From Straminergon stramineum (taxonomy: Eukaryota; Streptophyta; Bryopsida; Hypnales; Calliergonaceae): a stretch of DNA of 64,000 nt. The first letter of the stretch is position 1; each line of letters opens with the position of its first letter. The stretch spans positions 42,227,001 to 42,291,000 of the forward strand of contig OY987265.1 in NCBI GenBank assembly GCA_963920665.1, given 5' to 3'. Positions 35,316 through 46,450 of the stretch are shown in pieces. The notes under the pieces were generated by a model. It was not told the origin of the DNA. It did no database searches and saw nothing but the letters and a program-made list of their open reading frames with translations. Made by a program: the position numbers and the translations under genes.

Positions 35316-36236
35316 AGATCAACTGGGAGTCACACTAGTGTCTTAAGATTGTGAAGTACTTTTTCTGAAGCCTTAGAACTACTCTCCACCTTCATCACCA
35401 TGTATTTCACTCAAGTATCTTTCCACTAATTGAGGTCCATTCCTGACACCTCCAACATGGAACCATCGAACACCAAAGACAAATGTTGTCCTACTCCCAT
35501 TCGACAACTTGAATGGAAATAGGATTTCATCGTCTACTTCCGCACCTCCATCCTCCTACGTTAATTTCCTTCCCTTTCTACTTCATCTCGATCCATGCCA
35601 CCTCCACATGTTGTCTTCTCGGGCTTCTTCTTTGCCAACCTTGCAATTGAAGTCACGTGCACAACCTTTGCCAAAACATCTTGTCCAAAATCTCCTTTAG
35701 TAGACTCCATTTGCCACAATGGTTACTACAATGAAAGCAATGCAACAAAGTAGCAAAGAAACCCCAATGACAAGCACAAAGACAAACACAAATTCTAGAA
35801 ACTGCGAAACACTCACAAGATAAGCACCAATTGTCATGAAAACTACCGGACGTTTCTCTCAATTTATAATGCATGGTACCTCTAAAACTTGCATGAAGGT
35901 CCTATACCACCATCTAAACCCACTAAGATCAATAACCAACAAAATTAACAACGAGCATTCACATTGGAAGAAATGCACCACTTCTTGGAGCGTTGCATTT
36001 GTCCTACGATAATTATCATCTTGGCAAAAAATCTAACTCTACCAGTCCTTGAACCAGCAAACCGTAGCTGCACTTGAGGACATAGATGGAGAAATAAACC
36101 ATGAAATCAAAGCATACGATGGTGAAATAGAAATTTGGTGCAAGAGAAACAGTGGTGACAAGGCTCTTAAGAATAAAGCAACTTGTGCAAGAAATGAAGG
36201 TCATAGAGTGACGACAATGTATGTGTCAAGTGGCGA
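35316..36236. other. No gene recognised
   Basis: Less AT-rich than neighbours at 35330-35720, with a 63-codon plus-strand frame (35509-35700) that matches nothing I know. Confidence 0.4.
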
Positions 36237-36630
36237 CACTACAAGGGAAATTGTATCCTGTTTGACAAAAAATTGACAAAAGTCTGTCAATTGCTTTGTC
36301 AATAGGAAACTATAGATTTGACCAATAATTTGACAAAATTCTATCAACTATTTTATTACTTTGCTAGAATTTTTGTCAACTTCTATTCCCTAATACCCTG
36401 CTTCGTTAGTTGTCCCATTGCCATGTTGGAATGATGGCCTAATCAATGGTTATAGGTGTCCCCATTTTTTGTGAAAGATAGAATATCAAAATTGAAATTG
36501 CTTTAAATTTTAACCTTCATATATTGAGCAAAAATGCATATACAACACAACCAATTGCCGTTGCCTTACAACACTTCATGAACCACTTATGTTTTGTGGA
36601 TTTGAAAAGAGAAAAGAAGAGAAGTTTTCT

Positions 36631-37498
36631 ATATATATGAGGTGGTAGGAGGTAGAACAACCCATGTAGGATATGTAATTTAAAAGTTGTAAGAGCTCAA
36701 CCGCTCATAGTTAAAATTGAAATAGGAATTGTCTTAAAACTAGAATTTTGGACCTCATTTAGGCATAGTAGAAAAAAAAATTTCATTTTTTTTTTATAAC
36801 AAATGGAAACCATTGTATATTAAAATCAGAGTAACCGCCAAGCCAGATGCTGGACAAATGAAGAAAGAAAGAATAGGGAGCAAGAAAACAAAAGTTAACA
36901 AAAGGAGCAAGGAGGGGGACCCTCTTTATTCCAAGAAACTGAGTAACCTATCCTAGTAGCTAAAACAAAACTCTGGAGCTAGATATTGGCAAATCTATAC
37001 CAATTTCTATCAAGATGAAGTGGATGCATGTGAGAGGCAAGCTTAGTCTTCAAAAAGGCAACTCTGCCTGAATCTAAGAGACCATTTTTTTAAAATTTGA
37101 ATTAAAAAAAGTTGAGAAATAAATTTAGGTTTCATGTTCAAAAATCCTTTTGATATTTTAATTCTCATTTAAAAAGTTAAGGATAAATTTTAAAGAAGCG
37201 ATGGAAGGATATTTTTTTTACCTTTTCAAACATCCTCTCTAAAATTTGTCCATAACCTTTGATTGGAGGATCAAAATATCAATTGGATTTTTTAACATAA
37301 AACTTGAATTTATTTTCCAACTTTTTATAGTCCAAAGTTTTTTTTGAAAAGTCATTCTACTATGCCTAAATGAGGTTTGAAATTCTAATTTTAACACAAT
37401 TCCTATTTCAAATTTAACTATGAGCGGTTGAGCTCTTGCAACTTTTAAATTACATATCCCATATGGATTGTTCTACCTCCTACCACCCCATATATATA
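36631..37498. repeat. Large imperfect inverted repeat (foldback) inside the CACTA-like element
   Basis: The left arm starts ATATATATGAGGTGGTAGGA at 36631. The right arm ends CCTACCACCCCATATATAT at 37498. Within the arms, GTAAGAGCTCAACCGCTCAT pairs with ATGAGCGGTTGAGCTCTTGC, and TTAGGCATAGTAGAA pairs with TTCTACTATGCCTAA. Arms are about 150-165 bp before the left one is interrupted by the LINE fragment. The interior continues as AT-rich imperfectly paired sequence. Confidence 0.85.
36781..37085 (-). mobile_element. Truncated LINE (L1-type) 3' end
   Basis: On the minus strand the sequence ends GATTTTAATATACAATGGTT then TCCATTTGTTATAAAAAAAAAA, the typical 3' untranslated end plus poly(A) of plant L1 elements. 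GCATCTGGCTTGGCGG lies just upstream. It interrupts the pairing of the surrounding foldback, so it arrived later. 5' truncation is usual for LINEs. Confidence 0.6.
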
Positions 37499-37827
37499 CA
37501 GAGAGCTTTACTTCTACACATAACTCAAGTTAAAATATCTATGAGAAATGATAAAAAGATAAATGTATAAGAAACCTAATGGAATCTTTGGTTTTTTGTC
37601 AAATCATCTATCTTAACAATCACTAGCTAGTGAGTCTATATGTCATCCATGAATAATTGCTACCTTGAAAATAGGGGGAAAAGAACCAAACATCAATTAC
37701 AAATTTGACAAAAAAATTGACAAGTTCTCATAAATTGACAAGATGAGGTAGCAATAATATGGCTATTGTCATTTCGGACAATTATTTATCAAAAACTTGT
37801 CATCTTGGATTGCATTTCCTCATAGTG

Positions 37828-38079
37828 CAATTAAACTGTCATCTCGAGGAAGCGTTGTCACCACCTTGGCACTTGTTAGCCGCTTTAGAACATAGACATG
37901 GCAAAAGTGCGCATTTTTTCAAACCAGAAAGTCTATAGTAGTTTTGCCAAGGCCCACAAAGGAATGCAAAATGGCCCCATAACGCCAAGAAAAAAGCCTT
38001 GCTCGCCACACATGGGAGCTTGGTACCAACCATTGGTTGGTTTACAAGTACATTGGGCTTGAGGGCCAGCTTTTGGTTG
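37828..38079. other. Short spacer, no gene
   Basis: Slightly GC-richer than its neighbours. A 64-codon minus-strand frame (38033-37839) is not recognised. Confidence 0.4.
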
Positions 38080-38285
38080 CATTAGAAGAAAATTGTGTCA
38101 TAATTGTGTTGAACTAGTTGATTCTTTTTGTAAATTCTAACAAAAAACAAAAATTTGCTTTGACAAAAACGCAATTTTCATAAAACTTCATTTTTGTCAA
38201 TGCCTATGTTTTGTTTTTTGTTAGAATTTACAAAAAGAATCAACTAATTCAATACAACCATGAATCATGCAATTTTCTTCTAGTG
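38080..38285. mobile_element. CACTA-type MITE, 206 bp, hairpin
   Basis: The left end is CATTAGAAGAAAATTG (CACTA with one C-to-T change). The right end, on the minus strand, is CACTAGAAGAAAATTG. TTG at 38077-38079 recurs at 38286-38288. The arms pair for about 80 bp, including GATTCTTTTTGTAAATTCTA and its complement, so the whole element folds into one hairpin. Confidence 0.92.
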
Positions 38286-39171
38286 TTGGTCAGTTATTGC
38301 TTGCAATGACAACTGTTGGAGCTAGGTAGGGTGTTGGACCTCTGTCTGGGCCCTAGACTTCTAATTTCTAGTCTTTAATTATAGCTTGCCAAATTTTTGG
38401 AATTCAAGTCCCAACTTTTGAGATTTACCCCCATACTTGGATCTCCTTTTAAAGACCCTTTTAATCTAAAAACAAAATCGAAATTTTGACCAAGAGTGAA
38501 GCTTCGCCATCTAGAGGATTAGCTCCAAATTTAAAAGACTAAAAATTAGTCCTCGGTTCAAAGCTTTGATGTACAGGGTTTTCTAGACCTTGATTTAAAC
38601 AACAAAAGGAATGATAATAATAGGAAATATGTTAGAAAATGTATCTAGAGGCGAAAGTTCCATTGTATGGTGGGTTAGCACCACTTACAAGACACAAAAC
38701 AAGAAATTATTTAGAACTTGAAGTTCCAGTTAGAACAAATAACAACCAAATGACTGGTTTGCGGGTCTTTAGAGGATTGCAACAAACATCACCTCCCAAA
38801 TGACTATATGACTCAAGTTTGGACCACAATTTCTCCACGTCCAAGCTTTAGCGGGGATTTTCAACACAAAATGAGTGAAATCCTCACCAAAAAAACTCAA
38901 TAGGAAATTAAGACTCAAAAACACAAAGATGTTAGCAAATAACTTAGAAAACTTCCACAATAACTAAGCATTTTAAAGGGCCCCCAACATCCTTTGAAAG
39001 AGCTTCAAAAACATCAACAGTGGGAGCTAAATGGTCCAAAATAGCTTCAAAAATCAAGTATTTTAGTCTGAATGACCAAAAATCAAACAATGCCAACGAA
39101 CTTGGCGGATACGGAACAAAAGAAAGGGTTCTTCAAAATGAAGAAAAGGGATGCAAAGTGAGAGGAAGGAA

Positions 39172-39182
39172 GGCCTTTTATA
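39172..39182 (-). promoter_or_regulatory. TATA box of LTR-like copy B
   Basis: TATAAAAGGCC on the minus strand, followed by a T/C-rich leader ending near TTTGCATCCC. It occupies the same position as in copies A and E. Confidence 0.65.
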
Positions 39183-39815
39183 CATTTCCAAGGCCTGTCC
39201 CCCCCCCCTCAAATTACCTAACAAAATTCTCCTAGGAAAAACCTTGAAATTAACTTTTAAACTTCTATTCTACTACTGTGACTACTCTAACTTTTGGAAA
39301 AATGCTCCAAACGCCAAACACCAAAGGAATTGTGCCATTGTCTTTAAAAGACCCAAATGAGTCTAGAGAATCCCCTACTCTCGGCCCATTTCACAAGCGA
39401 AAGCTAGTTATATTTGAAATCCAATGAAAATGTTTTAAAATCCAAAACTTGGAATTTGACTTTTCTCAAAGTTTCCATTAGCTAGGGTGTTTCAAGAGGT
39501 TCAGTAAAGTAAGAAAAAGAGTTCTAATTGACTACAATCAAACATCATATGCTCTAGATATGCCAGTCAACTCATCAAGAATTTTAGAATTTCATCAAAA
39601 GTCATAATAACTGCTAATTCTGGTACTTGTTGGTGTTGAAATGTCTTGAAATTTGGCAGGGCCCTTATTTATGCTAAAACACATTGTTCTCTTTTATAGG
39701 GGGATTTTACTACTACCTTGATAATTTCTATGAATTTCCAAATGCTGGTAAATGCGGTGACTTCCCATGGAGTCATCTTCTGCAATTCAAAAAATTACAG
39801 AACTCTTTGGATAGC

Positions 39816-42195
39816 TGTAGTCTAGATTTTGCTACTTCTGCAAAAACCCAGAGAACTAGTATAGGGGTTCAAAATCCAAGGGAATGATCAAGTAGTCTAA
39901 CGTTTTGTGACTAGAGTCACTTGTTTTTAAGATTAAAATGGGATTTACTACAATATTTCACAAACAACAAGGAAATATGCATTCACTCTTATACCCACGA
40001 TTGTAATTTGGTGGCCAGTCCATTAAATAATGCTATGGACGCGTGAAATGTAGTCCCAGTCCTGCCTAGTATTCTAGGGGAGTTTTTCAACAATTTGTCA
40101 GGTTTGACCACAATTTGTCATGCGCATGATCTAAACTAGACAAATGCAAATATAACATATATTTGTATATTTTTGTACACATGTTCCTTAATTACTGGTG
40201 ATTTTCATTACCAAGACAATTTGTCCAGTCACTATTTAAGCTAGCTTAATTACTAATTTAGATGAGTAGAAATCTGTCCCAGTCCTACAACAATTTATCC
40301 CTATCTAATGCAGGGCATGATTGCAATGCATACACCAAGCTTAAGTTACTCTGCACATTCACAAACAATTTGTCAAAGTACACAATTCACTTGTAATTCA
40401 AGAATCAAGCCAGGGCCTGTAGTATCTCACTAACCTGACCAATTCAATTCATTCTCAAACTATTTGTCTTATCCACAGTGAAATCACTCCATCTAATTGA
40501 TTCTCACAATTTGCAAATCAAGCTTTTAATTTATTTTCTATTATTAATTATCCACACATTCCCTGTGCTAAATGGTAAGACAATTAGTCCTACTCAATTT
40601 TCCCAAAACCAGGGCGCTCTTACATCCCAGTTCAATTACTACTTATGAACTAATCACTAGTTCACATTAACTCTTCCAAATCAGCCCTTTGACAATTTGT
40701 ATAGTTACTCAAAAACGATTGATTAGAAATCAAAAGACAATTTATTAAATTTCCAATCGGTAAATAATTCTTTCACAAACTTAATAGACACTTATAAATT
40801 TTTATTTGACCCTCTCACTCTATGTAGGATCAAATGATTCAAATCTTACACATAACAATAACCAATAGACATAATTCCAATTCACAATTCAATTTAATTC
40901 ACAAAACAAACAATTTATCCGCATCCAGGTTATTCTTCCCTGTCTAACACAATTTCCACGGCATTCATTGCTCAGTATACATATTCAATTAGACAATTAG
41001 TCTCACATAAAATACACATCATATTATATAGTTTTTCAATTGTTATCAACATTTAACAATTTTCCAATTTTGATTATCATCATCACTGAATTATATTAAT
41101 ATCAATGACTAATTGTTTACAATATGACTTAGATAAATCCAATCACTAGATATTCTATAATCCTTTTGATAATTCGTCAAGCTAATTGATTCAATCACTG
41201 GATCAGCCTCACGCTCATATATACACAAAACTAATACAAAACAACTTGTTTTCTCACAATTGAATCACTAAGTGGTTGGCCCAATCATTGGTACATAGCC
41301 CACATAAATCAAATTGATGAAGACAAACTACTGGTCCAATCACTGGATCCAATACAAAGTAAGACAATTTGTCCTACCTCTTATATAATCAAGAATTACA
41401 AACAAAATAATTTGTTGAAAATAAACTTACCAAGCATGGATTAATCTTCAACCAGATCCTCACAACTTGTCTCCATGTTCGCCTTCCTCAGCCCATTCGT
41501 TCCTTCAATTTCTTTATCTCCTCAGTTGACAACTTGTCTCCAAGCTAGTGTCACCATTCTCTCTTGGAGAACACTTAACAAATATAATTCACACACATAC
41601 AATACATACATTCATGCATAACAATTGGTCATAGAAAACTTCACTTTACAAATCATGCAAACATCCAATAATTCCACACTTAAGTTCACAAGTTGTTACA
41701 AACACAAACAATTAAAGATTACTCAATCCAATCACTGGATCAATCCCACAAAGTCAAGTACAACAAATTAAACCAACCCAATCACTAGGTTAAAACACAA
41801 CCAATTGATCCAATCACTGGATCACAACACTACACCACAGTACTACGGTGCTGGACAATTAGTTCAAAAAGACGAATTGTTATTATATATAGAAAAATAG
41901 TTCACAGTTTTTAATGCTTGACAGCTATGGACACGAGAGCTTAATTCGAAGTGGGGAAGGGAGGAAAGAATGACTAGTTGTCTATCTTAAGCCACTAAAA
42001 AGGTGCAATACCTGAATACCAACCGATGCTAAGACAAATTGTCACTCTTCCTATTCAGCCAAACTACCTCTTTTGGAATTCTTCATCTAATTGTTCATTC
42101 CTTTTCTATCCATTCCTAAAGACAAGTAGTAAATGGCCGCACTTTTACATTACTAAGACAATTAGTAAAAGAAAACAAAATTTCACTGCACTACA
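39816..42195. mobile_element. Solo LTR, family 2, nested in copy B
   Basis: Begins TGTAGTCTAGATTTTGCT and ends TTTCACTGCACTACA. It is flanked on both sides by ATAGC (39811-39815 and 42196-42200), a perfect 5 bp duplication. Removing it restores collinearity with copy A (29860-29890), so it is a clean insertion of 2380 bp. It aligns with 3292-5135. It contains about 25-30 variants of a near-palindrome (ACAATTTGTC at 40090, 40110 and 40365; GACAATTTGTC at 40215 and 41363; GACAAATTGTC at 42033) and a second motif CCAATCACTGGATC at 41336, 41728 and 41810 with variants at 41139, 41191, 41281 and 41778. No coding sequence. Confidence 0.9.
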
Positions 42196-42887
42196 ATAGC
42201 TTCTAGAAAGCTCCTGAGTAATAAGTGCAAATTCTCCTATCTATTTTACACTTTATGGTGAAGGTGTTAAAATAACACCTATCAAATTAATTCCTCTCGG
42301 GAAGAATCATTCCTGTATTAGCGAATCTTCATGAGCCAACTTCCCCATTCCGCTCATGGCGTGTTTTTAAGCTAAAAACGCATCTCTCCATCAGTCGGTT
42401 GCGTAATCATCAAACTTGTGGATTTTACCCGCAACAAGTAAAAAGTAACTTTCCTAATTCTTTACAAAGTGGATGGTGACCTTTATGTGGGTCATCTACA
42501 TGTGTTTCTAGGACTTAGGGAACCAATTCCCACCTTGACCCTCTAAATCCTATAACCTAATTCTCACTCACTATTTCCCAAAGGATTGACCCACTATGAT
42601 TCAAATTAGGTATTTTTACCTATCTTTGCCGACAAGGCTTAAACTACTCTTAACCCTTAATTGCTATACTAAACACCTATATTGGACATTGGAACTTAGA
42701 AAGGAAAGTGTTGAAGGCACTTTTTGAACTCTTAGAACTAACACACCTCATTTGTAGGGACTTCTACCAAATATATTGTAAACACTCTTTTCTGGCCTTT
42801 CTAACTATAAAATATACTAAATATGAGCAAACGCAAATGCAAAAATAAAAAACTACTCAGACCCAAGTGCTAACTATGGGGATCACA

Positions 42888-44160
42888 AAGTGCCCTAGGT
42901 GTGGCCTATTTTGAGACAAATTTCAATCCAAAGGAGACTTTGTTGTTGTAGCATGCTGACTTCCGTTTGCAAGAACACCCAACCTTTGTTGCCACATCAA
43001 TTCTTCAATATGTCCAATATATTTGAGAGTGTTTTATATGATCATCCACCACCACCAAATCCCAGTACATATCTAGTGATGAGGAACAAAAAAATGATAC
43101 GACGAAATGCACCACCAACAAAACAATGAAACAAGTAGGCGAGTGCTAGCAACTTGAGAGGTCAACTTTTGAGAGTGACACTACTTCCCTTTCCTGACCT
43201 ATGTGTAATAGTTTCTCTTGAGACTGGATTATAGCATAACAAGAATGTGTATTGAATTACAGTAGGGCAGTTTCCAACATGCTCATGTCCAAACTTTATA
43301 AATATGGTTGTTTTTGCCATTGAAGGCCACCAACAGTACATAAATTGCAAACACTTATACTATTTATATAGGTACTTTTACAAGATGGATACCCATGAAT
43401 ATAAATTCATTCATGCTCCAAGTTATAACTTCAACAAGTTGTAGCTTTTTTTTATTCGAGTAAGGATCATTAATATTCTAAAATAGGCATGGTCATAATT
43501 TTCTAGGTACTTCATGAGTGTTCTATTACTTCTTAGTTATTACAATTGTAATGATTAAAACCTATGGAATGAAAAATGTGCATGCTTTCATAATGTATGG
43601 GACTACATATTGTAGCTAGAGAGATGAAATCAATATAGTGGACTTCCACACAAATAGCATGGATCTACCATATTTGCAACTGCCGCCATATTTTATATTG
43701 TAGTAGATGATTTTAAGTGCTGAAATTTTCCCCTTCCCTTTCCCATTTTTTCACCCTCGTTTCTTTCTTATGCCTAAACACTAAACCAAAATAAATTCAA
43801 GACAATGAAATATAAAATTTAACATGATCCACAGTTATAGGGGACATAGCCATTGATGACAAAACGTACAAAAAATAGTAAGTTTTTCTCTATTTTTGAA
43901 AAAAATAAGTTCCAAAAAAAGTTTGGGGTAGAAATTTCAAAAAGTTATGTTGGAGGGCTCTATGCTCACCAACTCACCGCTCTAAGCTCACATGCTAGAG
44001 TCGTTGCTTTGGGGAAATTCGTAACTAATTCATGATGCTTTCAACAATATGGATTCACGTGCATTTTGATTCATAGTCCTTCACTAGTGTAAATAAAGTG
44101 TTGTTCATTTTTTAGAGCATATAGATTATGCCATACATCATACATGCACAATTTTAGGTG
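42888..44160. other. No gene recognised
   Basis: AT-rich spacer. The short frames (42899-43129 plus, 43350-43162 minus, 43853-44035 plus) match nothing I know. Confidence 0.45.
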
Positions 44161-44960
44161 TAGTTAACTTACCCCCAAAGCGCCCTAGCTCAAGGACCAA
44201 AAGTGTCCTCACATAGTTTGGAAGTTCAATTTGAAGTGTTGTAACTTTTGCATCCAATGTTTGTTTCCAATTTTAAAAATTGAGTTATATTTTCCTTGAA
44301 GTCTAGCTATCACGGTAAAATTTCCATGTCAATCCAAGTTGCTTAAAATGTCTAGACATTTTGGGTTTACAATGAACTTTGGCAGCTTAATTGTTTCTTC
44401 TTCATACAATGTCCATTTTCAATAGTATTTTTTAGAAAAGTTGCAAATATTAGATTAGTTTGTGTGGTTAAATTTTCATATCCATCCAAAAGTTATGACT
44501 AACTAAGAAGCATTTTAGTAGAAAGAGGGTCAACTTTAGATTGTATTTTGCAACTTTTTTTGCTATTTTTTGACATTTCAAAGCCATTTTGCAAATACAA
44601 TGACTCAATTGAATGATATTTTCTTTCACCATTGTGTTTGTCTTTGGTTTTGAAGCACTTTGTAATTTAAAGTTTTTTCATTTTAGCATGTCTAGAAATC
44701 AAATTTCCCCTCCAAATGTATAGCTAGGAAAATTTCAAGATCCTTTTTTAACACTAAAACATTCTAATCTTACAATGAATGTGGCCAAATGATTCCAAAT
44801 TTGATTCACGTCATTTACAAAATGTACACTACAAGATTTTGTAGTTGACTCATTTCTATACCTCCATGACATTTAGACCTATAACACTTTAGAGACAATG
44901 TTGTTTTTGAACCTAAAAAGGCCCTAGGCATTTAGGGTCTAATAATAGTAATTAATCATA
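44161..44960. other. AT-rich block, possible very old TTAA-type element
   Basis: TTAACTTACCCCCAAAGC at 44166 and, toward the other end, TAGGCATTTAGGGTCTAA near 44924 loosely recall the CCCCTAAA termini of the three elements described at 48056, 50658 and 61001. The match is too weak to call. Interior wording ('AACTTTTGCATCCAATG', 'AAGTTATGACTAACT') is similar in style to those elements. Confidence 0.25.
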
Positions 44961-45033
44961 GACTTAGCATAAAAGTGACGGTCTTGGGGGTACCCACCTT
45001 ACCTCCAATTTTATTTGCCTCATGTATAAAATT

Positions 45034-45273
45034 TCAAACATTCTCTAGAACCTCTAATATGCCAAGAACAAGCTTGTCTTTGAGGGTGTCAACCTTTTTA
45101 CATATCATATTGGCAAACAAGCTTGGTGGAATACTATCTTGGTTGGTTTGGCCGAGCAATGCAACACCCTCTCCTACTTCTACCATTGTAGTCAGAAAAG
45201 GCAACAACTTATTAGTCAAGATTTTCAAAATACTTGGTGTAAGAAAGGAGTTCTTTCTTTCAATAGTTTTCAT
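45034..45273 (-). other. Exon-like fragment, family not recognised
   Basis: The minus-strand frame (80 codons) includes ILKILTNKLLPFLTTMVEVG and LLGQTNQDSIPPSLFANMI, hydrophobic-helical in pattern, like an alpha-helical repeat protein, with good codon mixture. About 55 bp just past its downstream edge (44915-44993) resemble 63675-63725, which sits in the same position next to another exon-like fragment. A GTACCCCC on the minus strand could be a splice donor in both. No family assigned. Confidence 0.4.
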
Positions 45274-45295
45274 AGGCCCATTAGATGTTTTCTAG

Positions 45296-45989
45296 GTCTT
45301 TAGAAGACCATAAGTTCCTGGAATGTGGGGAACATGGGAACTTTGCCACAACAACTATCTAACATGGTTAGGAGATGGCTACGTTAGGTAATTTTTTTAA
45401 TTTTTAATTTTTAATTTTTTTTTGCACATCAAAGGCTAGTTTATAGAATGAGGAACGGACGTGAAAACACACTTCTAGAGGCTTGAAAAACATCTAATGC
45501 AAGTGACACCTTTCTCTTAGCCTTCCACCTAGGCTCCATTGACTACATGAGCCATATTAATTGTTCCCTTTTCCTTCCTTTTAATTCACACAATCACGTT
45601 TGAGAAAACAAACTTCAAGGGGGACTTTTTCAATTGAATTCTTATGATATTCATGTTATGAAAAAATATATATTTAAATATTTATTTATTTATTTATTGT
45701 ACAAAATGATTGGTCTTTCCAAAATGGGGAAAACTAAAGATCCAAACTCAATTAATTGAAAGTCATTGGATTTCCTTGCCATGGATCAGCCCTTTTTTCT
45801 TTTCCTTTTTGAGAAAATGCTGAGAGGACGATTAATTTAAATTTGGTTAAGCATTGTGTTTCTCCATCCATCCATCTTTTGGACCAAAAATACTTTTCAA
45901 TCATATTCATGCACTTTTTCATCCCCATTTTTAATAGGAATGGAATATTTCTGGCGAAAAATAGACATTTCTTTTGAAATGGTGCAATC
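45296..45989. repeat. Low-complexity AT stretch
   Basis: TTTTTAATTTTTAATTTTTAATTTT at 45390-45420 and (ATTT)n at 45676-45700 are simple repeats. Nothing else was recognised. Confidence 0.6.
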
Positions 45990-46450
45990 TGACCCCATGG
46001 TGCCAAAATGAAAAGGGCTGCCATGGATTTTTGTTCCTGTGACACGGTACAGTCCCACAGTAGTATCGTACTGTACAGTGGCAGCACTGCTCGGACTGCC
46101 GCGTCTACTATTGTACTTTACATGATGAAACCTTCTTTTCCTCTGCAAATACTCAAATACGAAGAATTCATTATCCACTGTGCCGGCCAGTACTAATACC
46201 CCGGTAACATACTGTACTCCGTCTGTTGTCCAAATCATGACGGATCGATCTTGGCTTATATTAACTTAACTACAGTTAAGTTAAGGAGTCAGCTTTCGAC
46301 CACAGATTCTGGTAAGTTCTGACCTACCTCCGTCTGGTGAAATTGGCGATAAGGTTAATAAGTAGGAGTTGTCTGGTCCGTCACTGGAAGAGCATTAACA
46401 ATTTCTCATGATGAGTAGAAGGTAAACCAGCGGATGACAGGCAGAATGAC
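45990..46450. other. CpG-richer island, unassigned
   Basis: Contains many CG dinucleotides compared with several kilobases on either side. It also has short palindromes: GTACAGTCCC...GTACTGTAC at 46047-46078 and CTTAACTACAGTTAAG at 46265-46280. No coding family recognised. It could be a gene promoter or first-exon remnant. Confidence 0.4.

Larger units (their letters stand above)
36237..37827. mobile_element. Non-autonomous CACTA-like element, 1591 bp
   Basis: Ends CACTACAAGGGAAATTGTAT at 36237 and, on the minus strand from 37827, CACTATGAGGAAATGCAATC. Flanking triplets are CGA (36234-36236) and CAA (37828-37830), differing by one G-to-A change of the kind expected at a methylated CpG. Subterminal parts repeat TTGACAA/TTGTCAA words at 36266-36350 and 37705-37800. 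The middle carries a large foldback and a LINE fragment. No coding sequence. Confidence 0.75.
38314..42887 (-). mobile_element. LTR-like sequence, family 1, copy B, with nested solo LTR
   Basis: On the minus strand it starts TGTGATCCCC at 42887 and ends CTCCAACA at 38314. That gives TG...CA termini and 2189 bp once the nested insertion (39816-42195 plus duplicated 5 bp) is removed. It is collinear with 29201-31370 throughout. The TATA box is TATAAAAGGCC at 39182 downward. Flanking 5-mers do not match (ACAAC versus AAGTG), so whether it is solo, one LTR of a larger element, or eroded is open. Confidence 0.7.

Noticed and set aside
29201..42887. Complete LTR retrotransposon flanked by copies A (plus) and B (minus)
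   Set aside because: The copies are in opposite orientation and well diverged, with unrelated sequence and other elements between them, so they cannot be the two LTRs of one element.
44166..44945. A fourth TTAA-bounded element
   Set aside because: The termini match the CCCCTAAA family only loosely and TTAA is missing on the right side.
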